Below are positions 1 to 6,756 of a stretch of DNA of 7,772 bases, one piece after another (the first letter of the stretch is position 1; every line of letters begins with the position of its first letter). The DNA lies in NCBI GenBank assembly GCA_028866355.1, contig JAGWIH010000100.1:1-7772 (forward strand), written 5' to 3'. Origin of the DNA: Alphaproteobacteria bacterium (lineage in GTDB: Bacteria; Pseudomonadota; Alphaproteobacteria; ATCC43930; CGMCC-115725). Below the pieces are notes generated by a model. It saw only the letters and a list, made by a program, of their open reading frames with translations, was not told where the DNA came from and did no database searches. The position numbers and the translations under genes are program-made.

Positions 1-13
1 CGGGCAAGACGCC

Positions 14-41
14 TTGCCAAGCCGGTCGCGGCTCGTGTATG
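14..41 (+). promoter_or_regulatory. Possible promoter of the tRNA-Thr gene
   Basis: TTGCCA at 14-19 matches five of six bases of the -35 consensus. TGTATG at 36-41 is a poor -10 with 16 bases between them. Initiation near 48 would leave a short 5' leader before the tRNA at 60. The -35 overlaps a small perfect hairpin (GGCAAG 3-8 with CTTGCC 13-18). The tRNA could instead be read from an upstream gene or tRNA beyond the left edge. Confidence 0.25.
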
Positions 42-59
42 TCCGGCGCGCCCCCGGAT

Positions 60-134
<75 letters not shown>

Positions 135-145
135 GCTTGCCCGTC

Positions 146-3100
146 CTAGCGCCGAGCGACCCGCATCTGCCTGCGGCGACCATGTAAGTAGAGCGCCGGC
201 AGCAGATTCGTGCTGAGCAACGAGCTCCATAACATGCCGCCGAGGATAACGATCGCCAGTCCTTGCTCGGGCGCGGCTCCTTGCCCCCAGCCGAGCGCCG
301 TCGGCAGCATCCCGAGCACGGCGGTCAACGTCGTTAGCAGGATCGGCCGGAACCGCACATGCACCGCCTCGCGCACGGCGGCTTCGGGTTCCATACCTTC
401 GGCTTCGCTGCGACGCGCGTAATGCAACAGCACGATGCCATGCCGCAGGCTAAGGCCGATGAGCGTAACGAAGGCGATGAGGCCGGAAGCGTTTAGACCG
501 GCGCCACTGACGTCGAGCGCGAGCGCACCGCCGGCGAAGGCGAGCGGAATTTGTACCAGCAGCACGCCGGGCACGAGCCAGCCTTCGAATTGCAACGCCA
601 AAATCCCGGCCATCAGCGCGAAAGCGACGAGCGCGGCGACCGCTAGCCGCACCGCCGCCGTCTCGAGCTCGGGATATAGGCCGCCAAAGGCAATCTGATA
701 GCCGGCGGGAATTTTCAGACCGGCAAGCGCGCGCTTTGTGGCAGCGATGGCGCTACTCGGCGTGCCGACCGGCGTCGCCAGGATGTCGAGCGCGCGGGCA
801 CCGTCGATGTGGCGTAACTGGTCGGGTGTCGTAACGAGGGCGAGATTGGCCAGTTGACCTAGCGGCGTCCAGCCCGCGGTGCGGATCGGCAATTGGCGCA
901 GCGCGGCAAGCGACTGATCCGACGCCTCGGCAAGCCGCACATAAAAGTCGAGCGGATAATTGCCCTCGGGCACCGTGGCGACGACCTCGCCATCGAGCAG
1001 CGGCCGCAACTGGTCGTACAGCGCCATCGGTGTCAGTCCGTAGACGGCGAGCGCATCGGTTTTGGGTTCGAGCTGGAGCTCGGTTACCGGGTAAGCGTCG
1101 TTGTTGAAGATGTCGGTGAGCGCCGGAACTTTCCGCAAGCGCGCGACAACCTGCTCGGACAGCGTGCGCAGGGTGGCGATGTCGGCGCCAAAAACATGGA
1201 TGACGAAAGGCTGCGGCAAGCCGGACAGGCTCTCGCCGACACGCTCGATCGTCGGCGTATCGAGCGCAAACTGAACGCCGGTCGCGCGGCTTTCGCGCAG
1301 CAGACGCGTGCCGATCGCATCGAGGCTGTTAACGTTGACGCCCGGCTTGAGCCCGATCTGAATTTCGCCAGCATAAGCGGGCTCGGTATAGGCGCTGCTT
1401 TCCGGCGAACCGATGCGCGCGAAGACATGCGCGACGGCCGGATCCTTTCTCAATCGCTCCGTCACGCCGACAACTGCGGCCGCGGTATCGGTCAGCGCGC
1501 TGCCAGGCGGCAGCGTGAAGGACTCGAGCAGCACACCTTCGTTGGGCAGCGGCAGGAAATTGACCGAGACCAACGCAAGGCCTCCAACGCCAATGAGCAA
1601 AATGACCGCGCATACCGCGGTGCTTCGCCACGGAAAACGCATCGTCAAATCGAGCAGCCGCGCATTCCGCTGGCGCAGGCGTTCGACCGCGCGGCCGCCC
1701 GTGCTCTGGCCGTGCGCTGGCTGCGCCCTGATGAAGCCAAGTCCGAATGGAATGAAGGTGAGCGAGACAAAAAGCGACATCAACAGCGCGAAGGACATGG
1801 CGAGCGCGAACGGCACGAAGAACAAGCTGGCGAGGCCGCCGACGAAAAGTAGCGGCACGAACACCGCCACGATCGTGAGCGTGCCGGTGATATCCGGGCC
1901 GGCGATGCTGGCGACGCCGTTCCAAATGCCGGTCCAGCGGTCGTCGCCTTGTTCCCAACGGTGATAGATGCTTTCGAGGACGATGATCGCGTCATCGGCC
2001 AGGATGCCGATGGCGACGGTCAGCGCGCCGAGCGTCATCAGATCGAGGCTCTGGCCGACGGCATAAAGCCACGCGACGCCGAGCACGAGCGACAGCGGAA
2101 TGCTGAATGCGAGCGTCCAGATGCCGCGGCCGGTGCCCAGAATCCAGAAGAGCACCGCGATGGCCAACACGGCGCCAATCAATAGATTGCGCCCGAGATC
2201 GGCGCCGATCACGCCGACAAGATGGCCCTGGTCGTACATTTTGACCCAACGCACGCCCTTCGGCAGTTGTGCCAGCGTCGCGTCAAGCGTCCGCTGCACC
2301 GCGCGCGTAACTGGCACGGTCGAGGCGCCGGGCTGCTTGAAGATGGCAACCGCGACGCTCGGGTTGCCGTCCAGCAACACCGCGCTATGTGTCGGCTCCG
2401 GCCCGCGCGAAACCTGCGCCAAGGCTGCGAGCGGAATGGGTCCGTGGGCGCCCGGCACGGCGATACGGGCCAAGTCCTCGGGGCGGGTCGGCGCGCCGCG
2501 CGTTTCGGTCAGCACGTCTTGATGGCCGAGCGATATGTAGCCGGCCGAGCCCAACACGACATGCTGCTTCACGGCATCGGCGATGGCGCCGACGCCGACG
2601 CCGTAATGCGCCATGGCGGCAAGATTGGGCGAAATCAGCAACGCTTCATCGCCAGTGCCGTAGACCGTGACACGCTGCACGCCAGGCAGCGCGCGGAGCT
2701 GCGGCACGATGCGTGCCGCGATGGCGCGTTGCACGTCGGCGGGCGCGACATCAGGGGGAATCTCGACCGTATAGTCGGCGACCTCGTTGATCGCATTGCC
2801 CATGATCTCGGCATAGGGCTCGATACCGGGCGGCAGGCCGGCGCGCGCGCGATCGATCGCGCTGTTGACCGCCTGAAGGTCCTGCGACGGAACCGTGCCT
2901 GAGCGGAAGCGCACGTCATTCTCCACCACGCCGTTGCCCATGGTCGAGCGGATGCCCACGACATCGGCCACCGACAGCAGCTGACCTTCGAGCGGCCGTA
3001 CGACCAATGTCTCGAGTTGCCGTGCCGTCGCGCCCGAGATGTGCGTCACGACGCTGATCTCGGGGAAGTCGAACCGCGGCAAAACCTCGACCGGAATATT

Positions 3101-3205
3101 GACGAAGGCGTATGCGGCATAGGCCGCAAGTCCGCCGTAGATCAGGATCCATAGCAGCGGACGAAGAAAAAGGCGCTTGAGGCTGTCGAACCGGAACTCG
3201 GGCAT
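146..3205 (-). CDS. RND-family efflux transporter permease subunit
   Basis: A 1019-residue inner-membrane pump of the AcrB/MexB superfamily, which uses proton influx to drive substrate export through a tripartite complex. Length fits the family. TM1 is near residues 15-35, followed by a large periplasmic loop with the usual pore/docking pattern (GATARQLE at 58-65). A TM block spans about 335-490, with the proton-relay pair Asp404-Asp405 in ILADDAIIV. A second periplasmic loop follows, then a TM block at about 850-1008 ending in the typical RFRPILLTTLTAVLGMLP segment. The Asp-Asp pair resembles hydrophobe/drug exporters (HAE type) more than CzcA-type metal pumps. TM10 reads LSLRHGIVLL, so Arg921 sits where AcrB has its essential Lys. 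The start ATG shares its A with the adaptor's TGA, implying translational coupling. Substrate cannot be told. A CzcA-like metal pump is less likely but not excluded. Confidence 0.93.
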   Translation of the reverse strand: MPEFRFDSLKRLFLRPLLWILIYGGLAAYAAYAFVNIPVEVLPRFDFPEISVVTHISGATARQLETLVVRPLEGQLLSVADVVGIRSTMGNGVVENDVRFRSGTVPSQDLQAVNSAIDRARAGLPPGIEPYAEIMGNAINEVADYTVEIPPDVAPADVQRAIAARIVPQLRALPGVQRVTVYGTGDEALLISPNLAAMAHYGVGVGAIADAVKQHVVLGSAGYISLGHQDVLTETRGAPTRPEDLARIAVPGAHGPIPLAALAQVSRGPEPTHSAVLLDGNPSVAVAIFKQPGASTVPVTRAVQRTLDATLAQLPKGVRWVKMYDQGHLVGVIGADLGRNLLIGAVLAIAVLFWILGTGRGIWTLAFSIPLSLVLGVAWLYAVGQSLDLMTLGALTVAIGILADDAIIVLESIYHRWEQGDDRWTGIWNGVASIAGPDITGTLTIVAVFVPLLFVGGLASLFFVPFALAMSFALLMSLFVSLTFIPFGLGFIRAQPAHGQSTGGRAVERLRQRNARLLDLTMRFPWRSTAVCAVILLIGVGGLALVSVNFLPLPNEGVLLESFTLPPGSALTDTAAAVVGVTERLRKDPAVAHVFARIGSPESSAYTEPAYAGEIQIGLKPGVNVNSLDAIGTRLLRESRATGVQFALDTPTIERVGESLSGLPQPFVIHVFGADIATLRTLSEQVVARLRKVPALTDIFNNDAYPVTELQLEPKTDALAVYGLTPMALYDQLRPLLDGEVVATVPEGNYPLDFYVRLAEASDQSLAALRQLPIRTAGWTPLGQLANLALVTTPDQLRHIDGARALDILATPVGTPSSAIAATKRALAGLKIPAGYQIAFGGLYPELETAAVRLAVAALVAFALMAGILALQFEGWLVPGVLLVQIPLAFAGGALALDVSGAGLNASGLIAFVTLIGLSLRHGIVLLHYARRSEAEGMEPEAAVREAVHVRFRPILLTTLTAVLGMLPTALGWGQGAAPEQGLAIVILGGMLWSSLLSTNLLPALYLHGRRRQMRVARR

Positions 3206-4272
3206 CAGTCAGGTGGCTGATAATGTTCGCTGATGCTGCGGTGGAATTCGAGGTACGCGTTTCCAACCACGACGGTGCTGCCCGGCACGAGACCTTGCGT
3301 GATCAACGTCAGCCCATCGCGGCTCGGACCAGGCGTGACCGCCTGCGGCACATCGCCCTTGGCGGTATGCACCAGCACGAACCACTTCGCTTGATCGAGA
3401 ATGAGCGCGCGGTTCGGCACGACGACACCGCTCACTGTACCGGCGTCAATCGTCACCGTGCCGGCTTCGCCGTCCGCCCAACCGGGCGATGCCGCGATCG
3501 GCTCCAGATTCACGATTTGCCCGCCGTCGGATTGCACTGCCCCCACGACCGCGCGCACCTTCACCGGTATTGCCGCCTCACCGCTGACAGGAGCGAATTG
3601 GCCTAGCGTACCGGTGATGACGGCGGCGGCATCCGCGCCGTAAACGGTCGCGCGCAGCCACAGACCGTTCGCGGGCAGCAGCGTCAACACGGTCTCGTCC
3701 GCGCCGACGCGCTGGCCGGCGTAGACGTCGACGGCGAGAACGCGCCCGACCTGCGGCGCACGGATGCTCGCCATGTCTTCGGCCGCCGATAGGGCCGCGT
3801 GCGCGCTGTCACGTTCGGCCTGCGCGTTGCTTAACGCCGCGGCGGCGCGATCGACAGCACTGCGCGTCGTAAGCCGCGCGGCGAATTTCTGCTGCTGAAT
3901 GGCCTGCTCTTGCTGCGCAACCTTGAGGGCGGCGTCGGCCCTGGCCGCGGCCGCGCGGCGCGCGGCCAAAAGCGTGTCGATCGACGGTCCGGAGAGTTGG
4001 CCGAGAACCGCATTCGCCGCGACCGTGTCACCGGGCTGCGCTGTCAGATTGGTGATCGTTCCGGCAAAGCCGGCGCGCAGCCGGAGGACAGCATGCGGCT
4101 CAACCGTCGCGTAGCCGACGATTTGCCTTGGCATGCTTTGCGCCTCGGCAGTCCACAGTTTGTCAGCTGCATGCGCCGGAATCGCGCCGACCGCGAACAA
4201 GACGACAATCAGCAGACAGAGTCGATGCGGCATGGAGATGCGGCGGCCCGGAATCCGGCGCATGATCGGCAT
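3205..4272 (-). CDS. RND efflux periplasmic adaptor subunit (MFP/HlyD type)
   Basis: A 355-residue membrane-fusion protein that would bridge the RND pump encoded directly downstream to an outer-membrane channel. In order: a Sec signal peptide (hydrophobic core about 18-30, probable cleavage after AHA at 33-35, no lipobox); first half of the lipoyl/barrel-sandwich domain (about 58-95, including GTITNLTAQPGDTV); an Ala/Gln-rich alpha-helical hairpin (about 98-167); second lipoyl half (RAPQVGRVLAVDVYAGQRV, 171-189); beta-barrel (about 203-280); and a membrane-proximal C-terminal domain. The hairpin is short, as in many two-gene RND systems. The start is uncertain. ATG 4272 has AGAGGA 11 bases upstream. 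ATG 4233 (residue 14, MPHRLCLL) would give a more compact signal peptide but has no clear ribosome site. The stop overlaps the pump's start in TGATG. Confidence 0.92.
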   Translation of the reverse strand: MPIMRRIPGRRISMPHRLCLLIVVLFAVGAIPAHAADKLWTAEAQSMPRQIVGYATVEPHAVLRLRAGFAGTITNLTAQPGDTVAANAVLGQLSGPSIDTLLAARRAAAARADAALKVAQQEQAIQQQKFAARLTTRSAVDRAAAALSNAQAERDSAHAALSAAEDMASIRAPQVGRVLAVDVYAGQRVGADETVLTLLPANGLWLRATVYGADAAAVITGTLGQFAPVSGEAAIPVKVRAVVGAVQSDGGQIVNLEPIAASPGWADGEAGTVTIDAGTVSGVVVPNRALILDQAKWFVLVHTAKGDVPQAVTPGPSRDGLTLITQGLVPGSTVVVGNAYLEFHRSISEHYQPPD

Positions 4273-4294
4273 ACTTAAGGCGATCCTCTATAAT
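4266..4294 (+). promoter_or_regulatory. Predicted promoter for the DUF4239/COG4705 genes
   Basis: A perfect TATAAT lies at 4289-4294, in an unusually AT-rich patch of this GC-rich window. Seventeen bases upstream is TCGGCA (4266-4271), which matches four of six bases of TTGACA. Initiation near 4301 would give a leader of about 75 bases before the ATG at 4376. The -35 falls inside the divergent adaptor gene if that gene starts at 4272. On the opposite strand, the efflux operon's own promoter is unclear. The best candidate is CATAAT (complement of 4339-4344, five of six bases), without a convincing -35. Confidence 0.4.
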
Positions 4295-4375
4295 TTGTTA
4301 ACTCTCGCCGCCGTAAGACGATCAGCGCCAATCGTGTCATTATGTTGGCACGCGGACGTTCGGTACAGGGGATAC

Positions 4376-5194
4376 ATGATCGTCAACTGGATTTACGGTG
4401 TACCGACCTGGGAGATGGCTTCCGTCATCGTCGTGCTGGTCGTCGGACTGTCGCTCATCGGCCTAGCCATCACGACCCGCTTCCTTAAGGTCGAACTCCG
4501 CCGCAAGCACAACGAGTTCACCGGCTTCAATTCGGCGCTGATCGGCGTCGTCTTTGCGGTGCTGCTGGCCTTCATCGCCGTCGAAGCGTGGGAATCCTTC
4601 GGCAAGGCGGGCGACACGGCGGCGGTCGAAGCATCGCTGACCGGCGATCTCTACCGCGATGCGACGGCAATGCCCGAGCCGATCAAGACGGAAGTGATCG
4701 GCGACCTCGCGGAATACGTCGACGTCGTGCTCACCAAGGATTGGCCGGCGATGGCCGTCGGTGCGCCGGTCGGCAACGACGGCTGGGTGCCGCTTGCCAA
4801 AATCCACCGTGCGCTCGGCAATGCCCAAACCGTCAATCCGGTGCAAGTGGCGATGGTGTCCGAAATGCTGCGGCGGCTCAATTCGCTTTATGACGCGCGA
4901 CAGGACCGCATCCTCGCGGCGCAAGACCATATCGACCCGGCGGTCTGGTGGGTGGTTGTCCTCGGCGCGGCGATCATCATTGGCCTGACCTATCTCTTCG
5001 GCATGGAGAGTCTGGCGATGCACATGGCGATGACCGGCGCCGTCGCCGCTTCGCTCGCGTTGGTGATTGTCCTGATCGTCGCTTTCGATTATCCCTTCCG
5101 AGGCGAGGTGCAGGTTGCGCCCGACGGTTTCCGCAACGTCCAGCAGATCATGGAAACCGCGGGCGTCAAATTCGCGCACGACGCCGAGCGATAG
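4376..5194 (+). CDS. DUF4239 family membrane protein (bestrophin-like)
   Basis: A 272-residue integral membrane protein of unknown function, assigned to DUF4239 from its overall pattern. Two N-terminal membrane segments lie at about 13-36 and 52-71, separated by a basic loop (LRRKHNEFTGFN). A soluble helical region covers about 75-185, containing EYVDVVLTKDWP (113-124) and LNSLYDARQDR (168-178). Two C-terminal membrane segments lie at about 190-209 and 213-237. The family's closing signature DYPFRGEVQV (238-247) follows. The ATG at 4376 is chosen because AGGGGA (4367-4372) precedes it and the first membrane segment follows soon after. The frame stays open back to 4133, but that part is antisense to the adaptor gene and looks unlike protein. 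The family is described as bestrophin-like, so an ion-channel role is possible but unproven. The next gene begins 67 bases downstream, probably co-transcribed. Confidence 0.85.
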   Translation: MIVNWIYGVPTWEMASVIVVLVVGLSLIGLAITTRFLKVELRRKHNEFTGFNSALIGVVFAVLLAFIAVEAWESFGKAGDTAAVEASLTGDLYRDATAMPEPIKTEVIGDLAEYVDVVLTKDWPAMAVGAPVGNDGWVPLAKIHRALGNAQTVNPVQVAMVSEMLRRLNSLYDARQDRILAAQDHIDPAVWWVVVLGAAIIIGLTYLFGMESLAMHMAMTGAVAASLALVIVLIVAFDYPFRGEVQVAPDGFRNVQQIMETAGVKFAHDAER

Positions 5195-5261
5195 GGGTGT
5201 TCAATCGTCGGCCGGTGGTCGCGCGTTCTGGCTTTTGAACGCAATCGTTGTGGGGGCCGCA

Positions 5262-6023
5262 ATGACGACGCCGACGAATAGCAAAGTCCCTTCTGTCGCC
5301 ATCTGGTTTTGGATCATCTATGTCGCGGCAACGACGCTGGGCGAGACCGGCGGCGACTTAGTCAGCGATACGCTCAATTGGGGTTATCTGGGCGGAACCG
5401 CATTCTTCCTGGCGGTCTTCGTCGTGCTGGCGGTGCTGCAAATCCGCGCCGGCAAGCTCCATCCGCCGCTTTATTGGGCGACCGTCGTCGCTTCCACCAT
5501 GTTCGGCACGACCATGGCCGATTTCGCCGACCGCTCGCTCGGCATCGGCTATGCCGGCGGCTCGGCACTGCTGTTCGCGTGCGTCCTGGTCACGCTCGCC
5601 ATTTGGTACCGCGCACAAGGCACCGTCGCGCCGAGCGCGGTGGCCGCGCCCAAGCCGGAGATTTTCTTTTGGATCGCAATCACCTTCTCGCAAACGCTCG
5701 GCACGGCACTCGGTGATTGGGTTTCGGACGGATTCGATCTCGGATCGGCGACGGGTGCGCTGATTTTCGCCGCCGGACTCATTGTCGTGGCAGCGCTCTA
5801 CTTCCGCACCAGCATCTCCCGCGTATCGCTGTTCTGGGCGGCGGTCATCTTGGCGCGGCCGCTCGGCGCAACGCTGGGCGATTTCCTCGACCAACCGCAC
5901 GACCAAGGCGGATTGGGGCTCAGCCGCTTGCTCGCCTCGGCGATTATCATCGTCTTCATCGTCGCGTGCCTGTTCGTGTTGCCGCAATCGGGGGCCAAAC
6001 GTTCCGAAGGCGCGTCGGCGTAA
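5262..6023 (+). CDS. COG4705-type membrane protein with four internal repeats
   Basis: A 253-residue, very hydrophobic protein with about eight membrane segments. Its sequence style matches the uncharacterised COG4705 membrane proteins. Four repeat units can be read directly. Each has a Trp, ten residues later a Gly, and five residues after that an Asp: W17-G27-D32, W72-G82-D87, W137-G147-D152 and W192-G202-D207. The local motifs are TTLGETGGD, TMFGTTMAD, QTLGTALGD and RPLGATLGD, and each is followed by another Asp three or four residues on (36, 90, 156, 210). Units are spaced 55, 65 and 55 residues, with a hydrophilic Ala/Pro linker at about 118-133 in the middle. ATG 5262 is chosen because GGGGG (5252-5256) precedes it and it starts just before KVPSVAIWFW. 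An upstream ATG at 5115 would overlap the previous gene and add unlikely sequence. Function is unknown. Repeated acidic residues inside membrane helices suggest ion or small-solute transport, which is inference only. Confidence 0.82.
   Translation: MTTPTNSKVPSVAIWFWIIYVAATTLGETGGDLVSDTLNWGYLGGTAFFLAVFVVLAVLQIRAGKLHPPLYWATVVASTMFGTTMADFADRSLGIGYAGGSALLFACVLVTLAIWYRAQGTVAPSAVAAPKPEIFFWIAITFSQTLGTALGDWVSDGFDLGSATGALIFAAGLIVVAALYFRTSISRVSLFWAAVILARPLGATLGDFLDQPHDQGGLGLSRLLASAIIIVFIVACLFVLPQSGAKRSEGASA
5304..5975 (+). repeat. Four-fold protein-level internal repeat (A-B-A-B)
   Basis: Units cover roughly residues 15-62, 70-117, 135-182 and 190-238 of the COG4705-type protein (DNA about 5304-5447, 5469-5612, 5664-5807 and 5829-5975). 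They share the W-x9-G-x4-D spine without a single indel. Units 1 and 3 have their second Asp at +4 and units 2 and 4 at +3, and the two pairs are offset by exactly 120 residues. This pattern is what a duplicated two-unit module would leave. The repeat is not evident at the DNA level, so the duplication is old. Confidence 0.8.
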
Positions 6024-6067
6024 TCGAGCCGCGACCGGTCGACGTATCCGTTCGTCAGCGAACCGGC

Positions 6068-6096
6068 GATCGGACCGGCCGGCGCGGGCCGATCTT
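6068..6096 (+). terminator. Possible weak terminator or hairpin after the COG4705-type gene
   Basis: GATCGG (6068-6073) pairs with CCGATC (6089-6094), and CC/GG pairing extends the stem inside an A-G mismatch. Only two T residues follow at once (TTCAGGGTT), so this is not a good intrinsic terminator. It may still mark the end of the DUF4239/COG4705 transcript, 45 bases after the stop codon. Confidence 0.25.
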
Positions 6097-6101
6097 CAGG
6101 G

Positions 6102-6132
6102 TTGGTTAACCTCGTTGCTCCAGAAATAGTAT
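6102..6132 (+). promoter_or_regulatory. Weak candidate promoter for the H-NOX/kinase operon
   Basis: The 160-base gap before the H-NOX gene is the only place for its promoter if it is transcribed separately. TTGGTT (6102-6107) and TAGTAT (6127-6132) resemble -35 and -10 boxes, but the 19-base spacer is long. No obvious operator half-sites for NO regulators were seen. No strong Shine-Dalgarno sequence precedes the ATG at 6184. Confidence 0.2.
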
Positions 6133-6183
6133 GCGCTGAAACCCGGCCGCCGCATGGCGCCGGGACCAAAAATAACGTGTGCG

Positions 6184-6756
6184 ATGAAGGGCATCATTTT
6201 CAATCTCCTCGAGGACGTCGTCAGCCGTCATCACGGCGAAGCGACGTGGGACAAGTTCCTCGACGAGACCGGCCTCGACGGCGCCTATACCTCGCTTGGC
6301 ACTTATCCCGACGACGATCTCGGACGGCTGGTGCAAACGATCTCCATCGCGTTTGGCATCCCGCCCCGCGAGTGCGTGCGCTGGTTCGGACGCGAGGCGA
6401 TGCCGCTGCTGGCCAAGCGTTATCCGGTTTTCTTCACCGGACACAAGACCACGCTGCCGTTCATTTACAGCGTCAACAGCATCATCCATCCCGAGGTGCG
6501 CAAGATCCATCCCGGCGCCAATTGCCCGGTCTTCCGTTTCGAAGAAACGACGGATGGCGCGCTGCTGCTCGGATACGAATCGCCGCGCCCGTTTTGCGCC
6601 CTCGCCGAAGGATTCATCGAAGGGGCGGCGAACTATTTCAGCGAGACGGCCGCGGTCGAGCATCTGCGCTGCCGCTCCAAGGGCGATCCGGAGTGCCTGC
6701 TCAGCATCCGCGTTCACGCAATGGCAACCGCCGATGTCGTTCCCCTTGCCCGATAA
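6184..6756 (+). CDS. H-NOX (HNOB) heme nitric-oxide sensor protein
   Basis: A 190-residue cytosolic heme sensor of the H-NOX family. Starting at ATG 6184 gives the family's typical opening (MKGIIFNLLEDVV) and puts the key residues at the same numbers as in the Thermoanaerobacter protein: proximal heme ligand His102 (codon 6487-6489), Pro115, and the propionate-binding YxSxR motif Tyr131/Ser133/Arg135. The ORF's earlier ATG at 6154 adds ten residues with no family match. Position 140 is Leu, where O2-binding members have a distal Tyr, so NO selectivity is predicted. Cys138, His160, Cys163 and Cys171 lie near the C-terminal half and may bind zinc. The gene overlaps the following histidine-kinase gene by 23 bases. 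Such kinases are the usual partner and are inhibited or tuned by the NO-bound H-NOX. The family assignment is firm. The signalling output is not visible here. Confidence 0.95.
   Translation: MKGIIFNLLEDVVSRHHGEATWDKFLDETGLDGAYTSLGTYPDDDLGRLVQTISIAFGIPPRECVRWFGREAMPLLAKRYPVFFTGHKTTLPFIYSVNSIIHPEVRKIHPGANCPVFRFEETTDGALLLGYESPRPFCALAEGFIEGAANYFSETAAVEHLRCRSKGDPECLLSIRVHAMATADVVPLAR

Noticed and set aside
3..18. Small hairpin GGCAAG-ACGC-CTTGCC at the left edge
   Set aside because: It has no T-tract, and its context is cut off by the window edge, so it cannot be assigned as a terminator of an upstream gene.
893..1852. Long plus-strand open frame (319 codons) opposite the RND pump gene
   Set aside because: It is antisense to a clearly recognised pump gene. 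Its translation is low-complexity Arg/Glu/Gln-rich sequence typical of the reverse strand of GC-rich coding DNA, with no family pattern.
2847..2862. Perfect 16-base palindrome GCGCGATCGATCGCGC in the pump gene
   Set aside because: It encodes ordinary residues (AIDRAR) in a conserved region. It is a single copy in the window, so probably a by-product of GC-rich codons.
3942..3968. Inverted repeat TGGCCGCG / CGCGGCCA inside the adaptor gene
   Set aside because: It lies in an Ala/Arg-rich helical-hairpin coding stretch where GCC/GCG/CGC codons make such symmetry likely. There is no sign of a terminator or operator role.
4133..4375. N-terminal extension of the DUF4239 gene by 81 codons
   Set aside because: It overlaps the adaptor gene antisense and has no family-like sequence. 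A good Shine-Dalgarno sequence sits before ATG 4376, right before the first membrane segment.
5358..5987. Minus-strand open frame (209 codons) opposite the COG4705-type gene
   Set aside because: Its translation is Arg/Glu/Ala-rich shadow sequence. The plus strand has an ordered membrane protein with conserved repeats.
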